A stretch of 59,031 bases of DNA from Gammaproteobacteria bacterium (GCA_028818795.1 JAPPND010000202.1:1-59031); one strand, 5' to 3'; positions 24,470 through 35,350 are shown, counted from the stretch's first letter. The notes: generated by a model not told the origin, from the letters alone. A program made the numbers and translations.

Positions 24470-25941
24470 TGGGGTATCGTCCTTTCGCCGCATTCGCCGT
24501 CTTGACGGCGTCAACGGTTGTTTGCGCCGACGTCGACGACCGCGATTGGTGCATCACCTACACCGACCATTTCGAGGTGGTATCCGACCTGCCCCGGGTC
24601 AAGGCCTTGGAGCTGGTCGTTCAACTCGACCAGTTCCGGGCCGCGGCCAGTGCCCTTTTGCCCGGCGGGTCCCGTGAGGCCGCTCCCCCCCTCAAGGTCA
24701 TCGCATTCGAGCGTGCCCGGGACTTCGCGACAGTCTTCGACAGCACCCATATCGCCGGGTTCACGCGCCCATCGTTGGACCAAAGCTTGCTAGCGGCACG
24801 TCCCGATCCGAGGGGCGAACACCTCAACCGCAACACATTCCACGAGTACGTCCACTATCTGGTGCGCAGTCGTGCGACCCTCAACCTACCCATCTGGTAC
24901 GAGGAGGGTTTCGCCTCCTATCTGTCGACGCTCAGCATAGACCCGGCCGGTATCGTGACCGTTGGCCGGATACCGTACGCCTACCTGCGTGGTGTTCTCT
25001 TGCTCCCCGGACTCAGCATCCCCGATGTCATCGGCGAGCGGTTCCGACTCGATCCCCGGCGCCACGACCTGTCGAAGGTCTATGGCCTCGCCTGGGCGAT
25101 CGTGCGTTTCCTGCACCATGCGGAGGACGACAACGGCGAGCGCTACGCCAGCCGGCTAGGGGACATGCTTACGGCGATCGACAACGGGGCCAGCAGCGAG
25201 GAAGCCTTGGAGTCGTCGCTCGGGCTCGACACCGAGGGTCTGAAGGGACGCCTCAAGAACTACTACGACCACGACCAATTGCCGGTATTCCGTTTCCGCA
25301 CGGAAACAGAGGATAGGCTTGCGTTCCGCCGCGACTGCCTGGACGCGATCGACACACGCAAGCACCTCGCCGAGGTGGCGGCATTACACCATCCACGGTT
25401 TGCGATCGACCTCTATGAGAGCATCCTCGCCGGGAAACCGGACGATGTCGACGCCTTGGTCGGCCTATCCCGAATCGTATCCGGGCGCCGCAAGTCGGAA
25501 CTTGCCAGGCAAGCCCATCGCGTTGACCCGACGCATCCCGCCGCCATCGTCCGAATGGCTGAAGTTGAGGTCTTCGCCTGCCAGGCGAACAGCGTGGACT
25601 GCGGGGACGCGCTGCCCAAAGCAATTAGTCTCTATACGGAGGCCTTGACGTCGGATCGCCACCGGGTCGCTGCGGCGTACGGCCTTGGCATCTTGAGCCT
25701 CTACGTCGAACGCCCTCTCGACGCACTGGAATACCTCCGCGCCGCCTACGCGCGTGCACCGTGGTCGCCGCAGATCCACTACTACCTGGGCGAGGCATAC
25801 GGACGTTCCGGAGACCGAAAGCGGGCCGTCCCGCACTTGAGGAAAACCGCATTCTGGCATCCAGAAGAATCCTGGCGGCAAAAGGCCCGTCAGATGCTTG
25901 CCCGCCTAGGCGAAGAATCCGCCGGGGTTAACCCGCCCTGA
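24466..25941 (+). CDS. Secreted gluzincin-like metalloprotease with C-terminal TPR region
   Basis: This is probably an exported zinc peptidase of unknown substrate. The 491-residue protein starts with a signal peptide ([17 protein letters not shown]). The HEYVHYLV motif near residue 125 is a HExxH zinc site, and [11 protein letters not shown] about 20 residues later supplies the third Glu ligand of gluzincins (peptidase MA-like, DUF1570-type). The second half has TPR-like helical pairs ([23 protein letters not shown]-like; [20 protein letters not shown]). Translational overlap with ugd hints at a role at the cell surface or in polysaccharide export, which is inference only. Confidence 0.75.
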   Translation: MMGYRPFAAFAVLTASTVVCADVDDRDWCITYTDHFEVVSDLPRVKALELVVQLDQFRAAASALLPGGSREAAPPLKVIAFERARDFATVFDSTHIAGFTRPSLDQSLLAARPDPRGEHLNRNTFHEYVHYLVRSRATLNLPIWYEEGFASYLSTLSIDPAGIVTVGRIPYAYLRGVLLLPGLSIPDVIGERFRLDPRRHDLSKVYGLAWAIVRFLHHAEDDNGERYASRLGDMLTAIDNGASSEEALESSLGLDTEGLKGRLKNYYDHDQLPVFRFRTETEDRLAFRRDCLDAIDTRKHLAEVAALHHPRFAIDLYESILAGKPDDVDALVGLSRIVSGRRKSELARQAHRVDPTHPAAIVRMAEVEVFACQANSVDCGDALPKAISLYTEALTSDRHRVAAAYGLGILSLYVERPLDALEYLRAAYARAPWSPQIHYYLGEAYGRSGDRKRAVPHLRKTAFWHPEESWRQKARQMLARLGEESAGVNPP

Positions 25942-25942
25942 G

Positions 25943-26191
25943 TCAACCCCCTTCGATCCGCTCCATGAAGAACACCTCGCTGCCCGGGGCGATCGGCTCG
26001 AGCCAGGCGTCCTGGTAGATCTGTCCGTTGATGGCCACGGCGGTCTTGGTCAGCGCCTCTTCGATGCCCGGCCACCGTTCTTCAAGTACGCGCACGAGTC
26101 CGCGATAGTTGCGGCATTCCACGTCGATCTCGCGAACGCCCCCGGTGTTGGACGTCAGGTGATCGGGGAAAACGACCTTGACCGGTTGCAT
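25943..26191 (-). CDS. MoaD/ThiS-like ubiquitin-fold sulfur carrier
   Basis: This 82-residue beta-grasp protein ends in Gly-Gly (ERIEGG), the C-terminal thiocarboxylate site of small sulfur carriers. The AVAINGQIYQDAWLEPIAPGSEVFFMERIEGG ending, split here by function, shows the typical VNG..PGxEVxxxPxxxGG pattern. The ATG at 26191 has GGGAG upstream. No activating enzyme (MoeB/ThiF), MoaE or ThiG is adjacent, so it could serve molybdopterin synthesis with the moaA in this window or another sulfur transfer pathway. Confidence 0.8.
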   Translation of the reverse strand: MQPVKVVFPDHLTSNTGGVREIDVECRNYRGLVRVLEERWPGIEEALTKTAVAINGQIYQDAWLEPIAPGSEVFFMERIEGG

Positions 26192-26346
26192 GGATTCTCC
26201 CGTGGGGACAGTCGATGCGGACAGATTGTATCGAGGCCCCCGACGCTCGCAAGACATCCTGACTACTTGAGGATACAACGGGCTGGCGCTCTCGACGGCG
26301 GCGCTGTAGCGTAGGCGCACCACCGAATCGCCCATTCGACCACCTG

Positions 26347-26694
26347 TTGCCGAGCCTCGTTGTGACCGCTGTAGATCTCGAATCCCATCTAGCCCCGCGT
26401 ACCCCATCGGCAATACGAGGCGCGTTGCACGCGACGATGGCGATTGCATCCGGCAACACCCGTCTCACCGCCTTGGCTGTCACCGACCGGGGCGTCACAT
26501 TCGACTCGACCCTTAAGGCCGACGTGACCTTTGTCTTCGACAGCGCGGAGACGGCGCTCGCGGTCTTGACCGGCAAGGAGGATCCCATTGCGGCCTTCCT
26601 GGACGGTCGATTCCGATCGGACGGGTACCTGCCCCTGGCCTTCGTCCTGCTGGGTCTCTTCCGGCCTGGCGCGGAAATCACGCCACCGCCATAG
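26347..26694 (+). CDS. SCP2 sterol-binding-domain-like small protein
   Basis: The 115-residue product resembles SCP2-fold lipid-binding proteins in its second half: TLKADVTFVFDSAETALAVLTGKEDPIAAFLDGRFRSDGYLP matches the SCP2 pattern of an alternating strand, a helix with 'ALxxLTGKxDPxxAFxxGxxxxxG', and a hydrophobic end. The apparent start is a TTG with no clear ribosome-binding site; a GTG at 26362 or an ATG at 26434 is possible, the last removing the first strands. It is divergent from the MoaD-like gene and converges on nudC. The specific ligand is unknown. Confidence 0.6.
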   Translation: MPSLVVTAVDLESHLAPRTPSAIRGALHATMAIASGNTRLTALAVTDRGVTFDSTLKADVTFVFDSAETALAVLTGKEDPIAAFLDGRFRSDGYLPLAFVLLGLFRPGAEITPPP

Positions 26695-26699
26695 GCTGG

Positions 26700-27605
26700 C
26701 TATGCGGTGGGGGCGTCCTGTCGCGACATCTCGTCCACGAACGCATCGATCAGCCAACGCGAAATGGCCGTGCCGCCCGGGACATTGGGTAGCCGACGAT
26801 AATGGAACCAGCGCGCCTCGGCGATCTCGCCATCCTGGCAGACGATGTCGCCTGCCCGGTAGTCGGCATGGAAACCCAGCATCAGGGAGTTGGGGAACGG
26901 CCAGGACTGACTTCCCATATAGCGCAGGTTCTCGACGGCTAGTCCAACCTCCTCGGCAACTTCCCGGTGCACGGTCTGCTCGATCGACTCGCCCGGCTCC
27001 ACGAAACCGGCCAGGGTCGAGAACATGCTTGTCGGCCAGGCGGCGTTGCGGGCGAGCAGCATTTCTTCGCCCCGGCGCACGAGCACGATAATGCTCGGCG
27101 AGAGCCGCGGATAGGTGGTCAGACCACACGCCGGACACAACTTCGCGCGGTCCGTGGGATGGTCCTGGTTGGGGGCGCCGCAACGTCCGCAGTGTAGATG
27201 GTCCCGGTGCCACTCGACGATCTGCTTGGCTCGCCCTGCCAGGGAGAAGAAATCCGGTTCCACGCGCCCCAGCCACGCCCGTAGGCCCGCCAACGCGAAT
27301 CCCTCCGGGGCGGTACCCATGGCCCGGAGGGCATAGCAGGCCCGCCCTTCCCAACGTCCGAGATAGTGCTTGTAGTCGACCTCGAGGTCCACCCACCTGA
27401 ACTCGTCGGCGGTTACCGGCCGGGGAACCCCCTGCTCGCTGATGGACAGCAGATCGTCGCCGAGGCAGACGAAGTAAAGGGCGTCTGCGACATCAAGGCC
27501 GGCCGGAGGCTCGGTTTCGGAGATGAACTTGGAGGGGCGTGCATCGAATGCTTTGAACAATGGCGGTACCTGCGTGTTGCTATACTCGCGCCGTTTAAGG
27601 CTCAT
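26700..27605 (-). CDS. nudC: NAD(H) pyrophosphatase / RNA NAD-decapping hydrolase NudC
   Basis: This Nudix hydrolase cleaves NADH and removes NAD caps from RNA 5' ends. The 301-residue protein has a zinc ribbon (CGRCG..CPACG), the Nudix box [23 protein letters not shown] and the NudC signature [14 protein letters not shown]. The ATG at 27605 gives the normal family length; an upstream ATG at 27683 would overlap the divergent nhaB start. The gene is divergent from nhaB, with about 78 bp between the starts. Confidence 0.94.
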   Translation of the reverse strand: MSLKRREYSNTQVPPLFKAFDARPSKFISETEPPAGLDVADALYFVCLGDDLLSISEQGVPRPVTADEFRWVDLEVDYKHYLGRWEGRACYALRAMGTAPEGFALAGLRAWLGRVEPDFFSLAGRAKQIVEWHRDHLHCGRCGAPNQDHPTDRAKLCPACGLTTYPRLSPSIIVLVRRGEEMLLARNAAWPTSMFSTLAGFVEPGESIEQTVHREVAEEVGLAVENLRYMGSQSWPFPNSLMLGFHADYRAGDIVCQDGEIAEARWFHYRRLPNVPGGTAISRWLIDAFVDEMSRQDAPTA

Positions 27606-27683
27606 CCCCACGAGTGTGTCGGATTGGTCGCTCGAGCGGCAAGTCCAAGGTGTTGGCGTGCCCGGTCGACAATAGGAGTGCAT

Positions 27684-29186
27684 ATGGCGCAGTCAATAGG
27701 TTCCCGCGACTCGGCCTGGTGGGCAGCTTATTGGACGAACTTCCTCGGCGAGGCACCGCTTTGGTACAAGTGGACGATCATCGGCTTCCTGGCCGTCAAT
27801 CCCGTCCTGTATCTGCAGGTCGACCCCTACATCGCCGGCTGGGTGCTGGTGCTGCAGTTCATCTTCACGCTGGCCATGGCGCTCAAATGCTATCCACTGC
27901 AACCGGGGGGACTGCTCGCCATCGAGGCGTTGGTGCTCCAGATGACCTCGCCGGAGCATGTCTACCACGAGGTCGAGGACAACCTGAAGGTGATCCTGCT
28001 CCTCGTCTTCATGGTGGCTGGCATTTTCTTCATGAAGGAACTGCTGCTGTTCACCTTCACGAAACTGCTGGTGAAACTCCGCAGCAAGACGCTGCTGTCG
28101 TTGATGTTCTGCTTTGTCGCAGCCGTCCTGTCGGCGTTTCTCGACGCTCTTACGGTGACGGCGGTGGTCATCAGCGTCGCCGTCGGTTTCTACGGTGTCT
28201 ACCATCGCATCGCCTCCGGCGGGGTCCATCTCGATGCCGATGTCCCGGAACTGCATCGCGAAGACCTCGATCAGTTCCGGGCGTTCCTGCGCAACCTCGT
28301 CATGCACGCGGCGGTGGGGACGGCCTTGGGCGGCGTCACCACCATCGTCGGCGAGCCCCAGAACATCCTGATCGCCGACAAGATGGGATGGGTGTTCATG
28401 GAGTTCTTCGACCGGATGGCACCCGTCACCATGCCCGTACTCGCCGTCGGGTTGGTTACTTGTCTTCTGCTGGAACGGGTGAAGTGGTTCGGATACGGGG
28501 CCACCATCCCGGCACCGGTGCTGGCGGTACTTCAGGAATACGATTTGGAGGAATCCGCGAAGCGCACCCGGCGGGAGAGTGCCCGCCTCGTCGTGCAGGC
28601 CATCGCGGCGTTGTTCCTGGTATTCGCGCTGGCTTTCCACATCGCGGAGGTCGGTCTGGTCGGCCTCTCGATCATCGTGCTGCAGACCGCCTTCAACGGC
28701 ATCGTCGAGGAGCACCGCCTCGGGCACGCTTTCGAGGAGGCGCTTCCCTTTACGGCGCTACTGTGCGTGTTCTTCGCGATCGTCGCGGTGATATCGGACC
28801 AGCAACTGTTCCAGCCGGTGATCGACTACGTCCTGACCCTGCCCGCCAGCCAGCAGCCCGGCGTTTTCTACATCGCCAACGGCGTCCTGTCGATGATCAG
28901 CGACAATGTCTTCGTCGCGACGGTCTACATCAAAGAGGTGGAACGCGCGTTCGACGCCGGCACCATCACCCGTGACCAGTTCGACCTTCTGGCCGTGGCA
29001 ATCAATACCGGCACCAACATCCCGAGCGTGGCAACGCCCAACGGCCAAGCGGCGTTCCTGTTCCTGCTCACATCGTCGCTGGCACCGCTGATCCGCCTTT
29101 CCTATGGACGCATGGTCGTCATGGCGGTGCCGTACACCATCACCATGGGAATCACCGGCTGGATCTTCGTGACCTGGGGCCTCTAG
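27684..29186 (+). CDS. nhaB: Na+/H+ antiporter NhaB
   Basis: This inner-membrane antiporter exports sodium in exchange for protons. The 500-residue protein has about 12 hydrophobic segments and the conserved NhaB sequences [60 protein letters not shown] and [21 protein letters not shown]. The ATG at 27684 is preceded by TAGGAG. It suggests a sodium-containing, probably saline, habitat and would recycle the Na+ taken in by the alanine symporter encoded at 19536-21239, although the two genes are not linked. Confidence 0.96.
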   Translation: MAQSIGSRDSAWWAAYWTNFLGEAPLWYKWTIIGFLAVNPVLYLQVDPYIAGWVLVLQFIFTLAMALKCYPLQPGGLLAIEALVLQMTSPEHVYHEVEDNLKVILLLVFMVAGIFFMKELLLFTFTKLLVKLRSKTLLSLMFCFVAAVLSAFLDALTVTAVVISVAVGFYGVYHRIASGGVHLDADVPELHREDLDQFRAFLRNLVMHAAVGTALGGVTTIVGEPQNILIADKMGWVFMEFFDRMAPVTMPVLAVGLVTCLLLERVKWFGYGATIPAPVLAVLQEYDLEESAKRTRRESARLVVQAIAALFLVFALAFHIAEVGLVGLSIIVLQTAFNGIVEEHRLGHAFEEALPFTALLCVFFAIVAVISDQQLFQPVIDYVLTLPASQQPGVFYIANGVLSMISDNVFVATVYIKEVERAFDAGTITRDQFDLLAVAINTGTNIPSVATPNGQAAFLFLLTSSLAPLIRLSYGRMVVMAVPYTITMGITGWIFVTWGL

Positions 29187-29192
29187 CCCCCT

Positions 29193-29921
29193 TCAGACTC
29201 GCTCCCTCCGCCGACGCCAAACCGCCCCGTTCGCCGCACCGGCATCGAGGTTGTCTAGGTACGCCTCGTGCACGGAGACTTCCTCGGGAGACGCCAAGAC
29301 GACGGCGACCGCGGGCCGGTCCTCCGGCAACCGGGTGATTTCCCGTACGCCAAGGGCCTCCGCTAGAGCATCGTCGTCATCCTCGAACAACGACATCTGC
29401 CCGCCAGTCATCCGGAGATAGACGTCGGCCAGTATCTCGGCGTCCAACAGCGCGCCATGCAGTTCCCGCGCCGAGTTGTCCACCTCGTAGCGCCGGCACA
29501 GCGCATCCAAGCCGTTCTTCTGACCGGGATGCTTGCGACGCGCCATGGCGAGGGAGTCGGTCACGGTACAGATGTCGACGAGTTTGTTCGCCCCGGGGCG
29601 GTCGAGCAGCTTCAGTTCGTAGTCGATGAATTCGAGATCGAAGGGCGCGTTGTGGATGATCACCTCCGCGTCCTCCACGAACGCCAGGAATTGGTCCGCG
29701 ACCTCCGCGAACTTCGGCTTGCCCGCCAGGAATCCGGCATCGAGCCCGTGCACGTCGTAGGCGGCATCGTCTATCTGGCGTTCCGGGTCCATGTAGAGCT
29801 GCAAGCGACGGCCCGTGATTTTGCGGTCGACGATCTCAACCGCCCCTATTTCGATGACTCGATGTCCGCCATGCTCCGGTTCGAGCCCCGTGGTTTCCGT
29901 GTCGAGAACTACCTGCCTCAT
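29193..29921 (-). CDS. dnaQ: DNA polymerase III epsilon subunit (3'-5' proofreading exonuclease)
   Basis: This DEDDh exonuclease proofreads for the replicative polymerase. The 242-residue protein has Exo I ([15 protein letters not shown]), Exo II ([12 protein letters not shown]) and Exo III ([16 protein letters not shown], with the catalytic His and Asp). The acidic C-terminal region should carry the polymerase alpha contact, with a possible clamp-binding QMSLFE motif. The ATG at 29921 overlaps the rnhA stop as ATGA, giving the common rnhA-dnaQ pairing, here on the same strand and translationally coupled. Confidence 0.97.
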   Translation of the reverse strand: MRQVVLDTETTGLEPEHGGHRVIEIGAVEIVDRKITGRRLQLYMDPERQIDDAAYDVHGLDAGFLAGKPKFAEVADQFLAFVEDAEVIIHNAPFDLEFIDYELKLLDRPGANKLVDICTVTDSLAMARRKHPGQKNGLDALCRRYEVDNSARELHGALLDAEILADVYLRMTGGQMSLFEDDDDALAEALGVREITRLPEDRPAVAVVLASPEEVSVHEAYLDNLDAGAANGAVWRRRRERV

Positions 29922-30433
29922 TGATCGCCGTCCTCCCTGGCTCTCTCCCCGTTGAGCATCTCGTCGATGGCCTGGTTCGCGGCATGGTCCACGGCTTCGT
30001 TCTCGGCATGTCCGCTGTGCCCCTTGACCCACCGCCAGGACACCTCGTGGCCTTCGTTCAGTGCGTCGAGCCGCTGCCAAAGGTCGACGTTCAGGACCGG
30101 TCGGTTGCCAGCCCGGGTCCATCCTCGCCGCTTCCAACCGATGATCCAACGGGTGATCCCCTGCCTCACATATTCGGAGTCGGTGGTCAATGTGACCTTG
30201 CTCGGTCTCTTCAGTGCCGCAAGCCCCTCGATGGCGGCCCTGAGCTCCATCCGGTTGTTCGTGGTACGGGCTTCGGCACCGCGAATGGATTTCTCCGTAT
30301 CTCCATATCGCAGCAAGGCCGCCCAGCCACCTGGACCCGGATTGCCCCGGCATGCACCGTCCGTGAAGATCTCGACGCGGCTAGCTCGACTCCTCGAGCC
30401 GCGCTGATGTTCAGAAACCGGCTGCATATGCAA
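29918..30433 (-). CDS. rnhA: Ribonuclease HI
   Basis: This enzyme degrades the RNA strand of RNA-DNA hybrids. The 171-residue protein has the four acidic residues: Asp in [16 protein letters not shown], Glu in [13 protein letters not shown], Asp in [12 protein letters not shown], and Asp in [11 protein letters not shown], plus the basic protrusion [16 protein letters not shown]. About 15 residues precede the usual family N-terminus. ATGs at 30433 and 30427 both overlap the end of the upstream methyltransferase gene by more than ten bases. It is followed by dnaQ with a four-base overlap. Confidence 0.96.
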   Translation of the reverse strand: MHMQPVSEHQRGSRSRASRVEIFTDGACRGNPGPGGWAALLRYGDTEKSIRGAEARTTNNRMELRAAIEGLAALKRPSKVTLTTDSEYVRQGITRWIIGWKRRGWTRAGNRPVLNVDLWQRLDALNEGHEVSWRWVKGHSGHAENEAVDHAANQAIDEMLNGERAREDGDQ

Positions 30434-31331
30434 CAGCGCTCAGGGTTGCTCTTGACCGCCTTGGGTACTCCCGAGGCGCACTCGTGTACACGCGAGTCGC
30501 GCCCGCATTGGGTAGAACCGCCGGCGCGAACTCGCGGCCATGTTGTCGCCGGTTGCGATCTTGGAGGATGTACCCGTAGCCGCGCTTGGTCGCTGCGAGT
30601 ATGTAGGCGCCACCCAACGGGGGCTGCAGTCGGTTCACCCACGCGCTTGCCGCTGGCCATCGATCGCCGGCGAGGGCCACCGGCAGCGCGGAGCGGTAGT
30701 TCAGGTAGACGGTTCGGGCATCCCGGCTCATTCCAAGGACCGTAAGCCACTCACCGAGTCGAGGAACGCTTAAGGGCCGTAGATCACGGAACGCGGGGAG
30801 TGGTTTGCACAACAACCACAGGCTGAACGGGTTGAACCCCACGACGACCAACCTGCCCCCCGGCTTGAGCACCCGTGCCGCTTCGCGGAGGGTGCCTCGC
30901 CGGTTCGCGGCCACGTCCAGCGCATGATGCAGAACCACGCCATCGATGCTCGCCTCGGCGAAGGGCAGTTCGGCGGTGTCGGCGACGACAAGGTCCACGT
31001 CCGCCGTGTCAGCCCATTCGCTCTCCCGCGCTGAAGGTTCGTCCCGCCCCAAGGCCGCGTGCATAGCGCAGATCCGGGCGCGGACCATGCATTGCGCAGT
31101 GGTGTCCACCAAGTCGGCGCCGGTGCCCATCCACAGCAAGGAATCGCCAAGGAACCTGCGAACGGATTCCTGCAGCGCGGGACGTTCCAAGGCGAGCAGC
31201 CGGCCGCCGGCCGGGGTGGCTAGCCAATCGGCCAGACGGCGTCGCCTTTCGTCGGCGCGCCTACCGTGACCGGCGGCGGGGGATCCGCGGCGGGGTTCCG
31301 TCCCGCCTTGGTTCAGATCTGCGTTTGCCAA
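30411..31331 (-). CDS. SAM-dependent methyltransferase (type 11-like), rnhA neighbour
   Basis: This is a predicted class I methyltransferase with unknown substrate. The 306-residue protein has a post-I region ([59 protein letters not shown]), which matches the methyltransferase type 11 fold around motifs II-III; the SAM-binding glycine motif is degenerate ([13 protein letters not shown]). In Pseudomonas a homologous gene sits next to rnhA-dnaQ, between it and gloB and mltD; here gloB is missing. The C-terminal 60 residues after AATKRGYGY are rich in arginine and proline. Confidence 0.82.
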   Translation of the reverse strand: MANADLNQGGTEPRRGSPAAGHGRRADERRRRLADWLATPAGGRLLALERPALQESVRRFLGDSLLWMGTGADLVDTTAQCMVRARICAMHAALGRDEPSARESEWADTADVDLVVADTAELPFAEASIDGVVLHHALDVAANRRGTLREAARVLKPGGRLVVVGFNPFSLWLLCKPLPAFRDLRPLSVPRLGEWLTVLGMSRDARTVYLNYRSALPVALAGDRWPAASAWVNRLQPPLGGAYILAATKRGYGYILQDRNRRQHGREFAPAVLPNAGATRVYTSAPREYPRRSRATLSAVAYAAGF

Positions 31332-31480
31332 GTAATCCGCTTTCCCGCAAAGTACTTGCGCCTAGCGACGGCATCCCGGCCCGACGGGTGATGACGCCAA
31401 TACGGCATCGAATTTCGGGTCGAGTGGAGCCTTTAGCCGCGTTCAACCATGTGAGTGACGAGATTCTGACGACCGCCAAC

Positions 31481-33022
31481 GTGTTCTGCAACCGCCCGTT
31501 GCCGGTTTTCCCGCGCCCGACCGGCCAAGCTGACGTTCAGACTGCCACATCGACAACGAGGCCGTTTGCGCTCTGCGTTGTGCTATTCGGCCTCTCCGGC
31601 TGTTTGATCGTCGAGACCCCCTCGGAGGCCGATCGCCCCGACGATCCAGCTATCGATGAGCCCCCTGTCGAGGCCACCCGCGCCGACGCGACGGCCGATT
31701 TGGTAGTGCCGGAGGCCGCCGTAGCGACTCCCACCGGGACAACCTCCCCCGCTTCCCCCGAAGTGCCATCCCAATCGCCGAACGAAGCGCCCGGGCCGTC
31801 TCCGACCGAATCCGTGCCTATCGATGTGCTGGATTCCCCGGCTGTCGACGAGACGGTGACGATCGGGTTCCTTGATCGGCTAAGGGGCAGCTTTCGGTTG
31901 GATCACTCCTTGCATCGCAAGGGTGTCGCCAAGGAAATCGACTGGGTAGCCCGACGACCCGAGCGCCTTGCCAGACGCGACCGTTTGCTCGAATACCTGC
32001 CCTATCTTTGCGAAAAGGTGTGGGATCGCGGCATGCCCGGCGAAATCTGCCTACTGCCAATCGTCGAGAGTCGGCTCGACCCCTTTGCATTCTCCCCGGG
32101 AGGCGCTGTCGGCCTTTGGCAGTTCATACCGGCAACCGCCAAGCGCTTCGGCCTGAAGATCGACTGGTGGGTAGACGAGAGACGAGACGTCGTGCTCGCC
32201 ACCGATGCCGCATTGAACTACCTGGAGGTACTTCACGACCTCTTCGGGGACTGGCTCCTCGCCCTTGCCGCATACAATTGGGGCGAGGGGCGCGTGAGTC
32301 GAGCGCTGCGCCGCAGCGGGCCCGACGCCGGCTTCTTCGACATCAAGGTTCCCCGGGAAACCGCCCACTACGTTGATCGTCTTTTGGCGTATTCAGCGCT
32401 TTTCGCCCAACCGGCAAGCTTCGGCGTCGAACTGCCGCTTACGAACCTGGAGACAACGTCCGTCGCCTTCGCCGTGGTCGAAACGGGAGGCCAGGTCGAC
32501 CTGGCGCGGGCGGCGGAAGCCTTGGGTTGCGACCTGGACGAGATCTACCGGCGCAACCCGGCCCTCAACCGTTGGGCCACCCACCCGGAAGGTCCCCACC
32601 GGCTTCTGGTCAGCGCTGCAAGCCATACGACCGCAGAGCGAGCGCTCGCCCAGATCCCCGAGGACGAGCGAATCGCCTGGGTCCGACATCTCGTTGTATC
32701 CGGCGAGACACTTAGCGAAATCGCCGTCGCCTATCGGACGAGTGTGGCGACCCTTCAGCAAGCCAACCGCTTGCCGGGCACGCTCATTCGCATGGGCGAC
32801 TACCTGCTCGTTCCGACGACGCACCGACCCCTTGAGGACTACGCGCGGTATTCGCGTCCATTGGCAGGCCGTCCGGCGGGCGTATACGTCGTCAAGGCCG
32901 GCGACACGATCTGGGACATCGCCCGACTGCTCGGCTTGAAACGCCAAGCACTGATGAACGCTAACCAGATCGGGCCCGACGATATCCTTAAGATAGGACA
33001 GCGTCTGTCGATCCCCAACTGA
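31481..33022 (+). CDS. mltD: Membrane-bound lytic murein transglycosylase D (MltD) with two LysM domains
   Basis: This outer-membrane lipoprotein cleaves peptidoglycan glycan strands. It has a lipobox (VVLFGLSGC), an Asp/Pro-rich linker, the SLT catalytic domain with the Glu in LPIVESRLDPFAFSPGGAVGLWQF and AAYNWGEGRV, and two C-terminal LysM repeats (HLVVSGETLSEIA.., YVVKAGDTIWDIA..). The start is unclear: no codon right before the signal sequence is usable. The GTG at 31481 leaves the divergent promoter space free; in-frame starts at 31391 or 31325 give still longer N-termini. Confidence 0.92.
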   Translation: MFCNRPLPVFPRPTGQADVQTATSTTRPFALCVVLFGLSGCLIVETPSEADRPDDPAIDEPPVEATRADATADLVVPEAAVATPTGTTSPASPEVPSQSPNEAPGPSPTESVPIDVLDSPAVDETVTIGFLDRLRGSFRLDHSLHRKGVAKEIDWVARRPERLARRDRLLEYLPYLCEKVWDRGMPGEICLLPIVESRLDPFAFSPGGAVGLWQFIPATAKRFGLKIDWWVDERRDVVLATDAALNYLEVLHDLFGDWLLALAAYNWGEGRVSRALRRSGPDAGFFDIKVPRETAHYVDRLLAYSALFAQPASFGVELPLTNLETTSVAFAVVETGGQVDLARAAEALGCDLDEIYRRNPALNRWATHPEGPHRLLVSAASHTTAERALAQIPEDERIAWVRHLVVSGETLSEIAVAYRTSVATLQQANRLPGTLIRMGDYLLVPTTHRPLEDYARYSRPLAGRPAGVYVVKAGDTIWDIARLLGLKRQALMNANQIGPDDILKIGQRLSIPN

Positions 33023-33026
33023 CCGG

Positions 33027-34928
33027 TCACCCCGACGGCGTGAATTCGATGGCGCTGATCGACGCGTCGGCCCGCAGGGTACGGATCAAGGCTTCGAGAT
33101 TCTGGCCTGCCACCAGTTGTTCAACCCACCGTGCGAGGGCGCTGCGGTCGGCTTCGCTCATCGCGCCGTAGTCGCGCAGAACCACGTTCGAAAGAACCAC
33201 CAGGGCCCGGGAGCCGTCGCCAAGCGCCGAAACGTCCGAGACCCGTTCGCCCTTCGGCGGGGCCACCATTTCGAATGCGGTGGCACGGATCTCCGCCGGC
33301 ACCGATGGCTCCGTACGCTCCATATCGTCCGCGCGCTGCCATGCGATCCCCGTCGAATCCGCAAGCTCCGTGGGCGTGGCCCCATCCGCAAGCTGCCCCA
33401 AGGCATCGAATGCGGCGTCCTCCGTTAGGCGACGTGCCCGTTCCACGGCTAGCTGTTCGCGGATCTCTTCGCGCACTTCGTCGATGGGGCGCTCGATTGG
33501 CGGGTGGCGTTGTCGGAGGCGTACCACGACGGCGGCGTCGGCTGTTGCCACTGCGGCACTGTTGTAGCCCCCGACGAGAACGTCGTCCTCGAACGCCGCC
33601 CCGCGAACGGCCTGATCCGCGAAGATCCCGGCGCGAGATGATCGGGTGGCACCTTCCAGTGTTTCGATTTCCAGACCGTAGCGCTCCTTGAGCCCGTCCA
33701 GGGTGTCGCCTTCTTCGAATGCCAGTTCGTCAACCTCGCGAAGCATCTCGTTGAAAAGCCTGTCCGCCTCTTGACTGCGCAGTTCGGCTTCGATGTCGGC
33801 GGTGCGTTCCGCCAGTGACGGGACAGCCACGTCTACCATCTCGACGAATTTGATCAGGTGGACACCGAACTCTGTCTGCACGGGTCTCGACACCTCGCCC
33901 GGCGCCAGCGCCCACAAGGCGGTCTCGAGCTCCGGCGCAGCCAAGTTGCCTTTGCGGACGACGCCTAGGTCCCCGCCATCGTCCGCCAAGTCCTCTGAGA
34001 TCGCCCGGGCGCGCTCCTCGAAGCTTGCGCCCTCGTCTACGATCGAGCTGCGGACTTCGGATAGGACCGCAACGGCGTCCTCCACGCTGCGTTCGTCGTT
34101 CACCTCGAGCAGAATGTGCGCCGCGCGCCGCCCTGGTTCGGGCACGGCGGCGATCTCATCGTGGTAGGCAAGCTCGATCGCGGTCTCCTCGATGACGACC
34201 TCCGCCTCGAAAGGCGCGCGCAACAGGCGAACGTAGTCGAAGTCGAACTTCTCCGCCGTCATGTAGTCGTCCAGGAAGTTGCCGTAGTGCTCCTCGACCT
34301 CTTCCTCGGTGACCTCCACCTCGGCGGCGAAGGTGCCGATGTCGAAGAGCAGGTAGGCAATGTCCCGACGCTGATCCAGGATGCGGGCGTAGCGCCTCAA
34401 CTCCCGCTGGGTAACGAAGGCCGTCTCGCTCAGGCTGGTCCTGATCTGGTTCTGCAGTAGGCGCGCCGCTTGATCGGCCTGGTAGGAGCTCGGCGTGTGG
34501 CCGAACCCGGCAAGCCAGTTGCGGTACATCGCATCGTCGAAACCGTCGACTCCGGCGAAGGACGATCGGATGTGCCGCTGGACGGCGCGCTCGCTAACCG
34601 AAAGATCGAGGTCGCGTGCGAATTGCTGCACGAGCGTATTGACGATGAGGGACTCGAGCACCGCTCTGCGGTCGATCAGGCGATCCAACAGCTCGTCGGA
34701 GATCTCGCCTCCGAAGCGGTTGCGCTGCGCGGCACGCTCTCGCTCGGTCTCCACCTCGAGTTCGCGTTGGGTGATGTCGTCGCCGTTTACGGTCGCCGCG
34801 ATTGGTTCACCACCCGAAAAGAGCTGAATCGCGCCGAACCCGGTCACGGCCAGCACGAATACGATCGCCCCGACAAGAACCTTGGCGAAGATTCCCTGCG
34901 CGCCGGCGCGCATCTTCTGCAGTACCAT
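33027..34928 (-). CDS. ppiD: Periplasmic folding chaperone PpiD (parvulin-type, SurA-N domain)
   Basis: This inner-membrane-anchored chaperone faces the periplasm and works at the Sec exit. The 633-residue protein has an N-terminal helix (VLVGAIVFVLAVTGFGAI), a SurA-N-like region with the typical EVNGDDITQRELE-type start (ATVNGDDITQRELEVE), and a parvulin domain near residues 260-365 (RRAAHILLEVND .. DDGGDLGVVRKGNL .. VQTEFGVHLIKF). It follows hupB, matching the lon-hupB-ppiD order of E. coli and Pseudomonas. Confidence 0.94.
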   Translation of the reverse strand: MVLQKMRAGAQGIFAKVLVGAIVFVLAVTGFGAIQLFSGGEPIAATVNGDDITQRELEVETERERAAQRNRFGGEISDELLDRLIDRRAVLESLIVNTLVQQFARDLDLSVSERAVQRHIRSSFAGVDGFDDAMYRNWLAGFGHTPSSYQADQAARLLQNQIRTSLSETAFVTQRELRRYARILDQRRDIAYLLFDIGTFAAEVEVTEEEVEEHYGNFLDDYMTAEKFDFDYVRLLRAPFEAEVVIEETAIELAYHDEIAAVPEPGRRAAHILLEVNDERSVEDAVAVLSEVRSSIVDEGASFEERARAISEDLADDGGDLGVVRKGNLAAPELETALWALAPGEVSRPVQTEFGVHLIKFVEMVDVAVPSLAERTADIEAELRSQEADRLFNEMLREVDELAFEEGDTLDGLKERYGLEIETLEGATRSSRAGIFADQAVRGAAFEDDVLVGGYNSAAVATADAAVVVRLRQRHPPIERPIDEVREEIREQLAVERARRLTEDAAFDALGQLADGATPTELADSTGIAWQRADDMERTEPSVPAEIRATAFEMVAPPKGERVSDVSALGDGSRALVVLSNVVLRDYGAMSEADRSALARWVEQLVAGQNLEALIRTLRADASISAIEFTPSG

Positions 34929-34992
34929 GGGGTTGTTTTCCCGCCTACCCTTCCCGGGCGGGTTTCTCGAGGCCCTTGTCGGCCTTGCCTGG

Positions 34993-35265
34993 CTAATTCA
35001 ACGCGTCCTTCAACGCCTTGCCAGGCTTGAATGCCGGCAGCTTGGCAGCCGCAATCTCGATCTCCTCTCCGGTGCGAGGATTACGCCCGGTCCGAGCCGC
35101 CCGCTCCCGCACGGAAAACGTCCCGAATCCCACGAGGGCAACTGGTTCGCCGTTCTGCAACGATTCCTGGATCGCGTTGAGCGCGGCATCCAGTGCGCGC
35201 GCCGCAGAAGCCTTGGAAATGTCCGCCTCGTCGGCGATCACATCGGTGAGTTCTGACTTGTTCAT
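34993..35265 (-). CDS. hupB: DNA-binding protein HU-beta
   Basis: This small histone-like protein bends and compacts DNA. The 90-residue protein has the full HU fold: [32 protein letters not shown], the [24 protein letters not shown] beta-arm with the DNA-intercalating proline (RNPRTG), and the [17 protein letters not shown] end. It lies downstream of lon and upstream of ppiD. A near-consensus sigma-70 promoter is present upstream at 35351-35380, so it can be transcribed independently of lon. Confidence 0.98.
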   Translation of the reverse strand: MNKSELTDVIADEADISKASAARALDAALNAIQESLQNGEPVALVGFGTFSVRERAARTGRNPRTGEEIEIAAAKLPAFKPGKALKDALN

Positions 35266-35350
35266 TGGGCGTTATCCTTAAGGTGGGTGGCGTTCTACCG
35301 CGTGCGTCTCGTAGCCCGGCGCCCAAGCAGCGCCGGTCGAGATCACGCCG

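Noticed and set aside
27560-27683. A sigma-70 promoter for nhaB built from TTGAAC and TATACT
   Set aside because: The spacing is about 22 bp, too long, and the elements fall within the nudC coding region.
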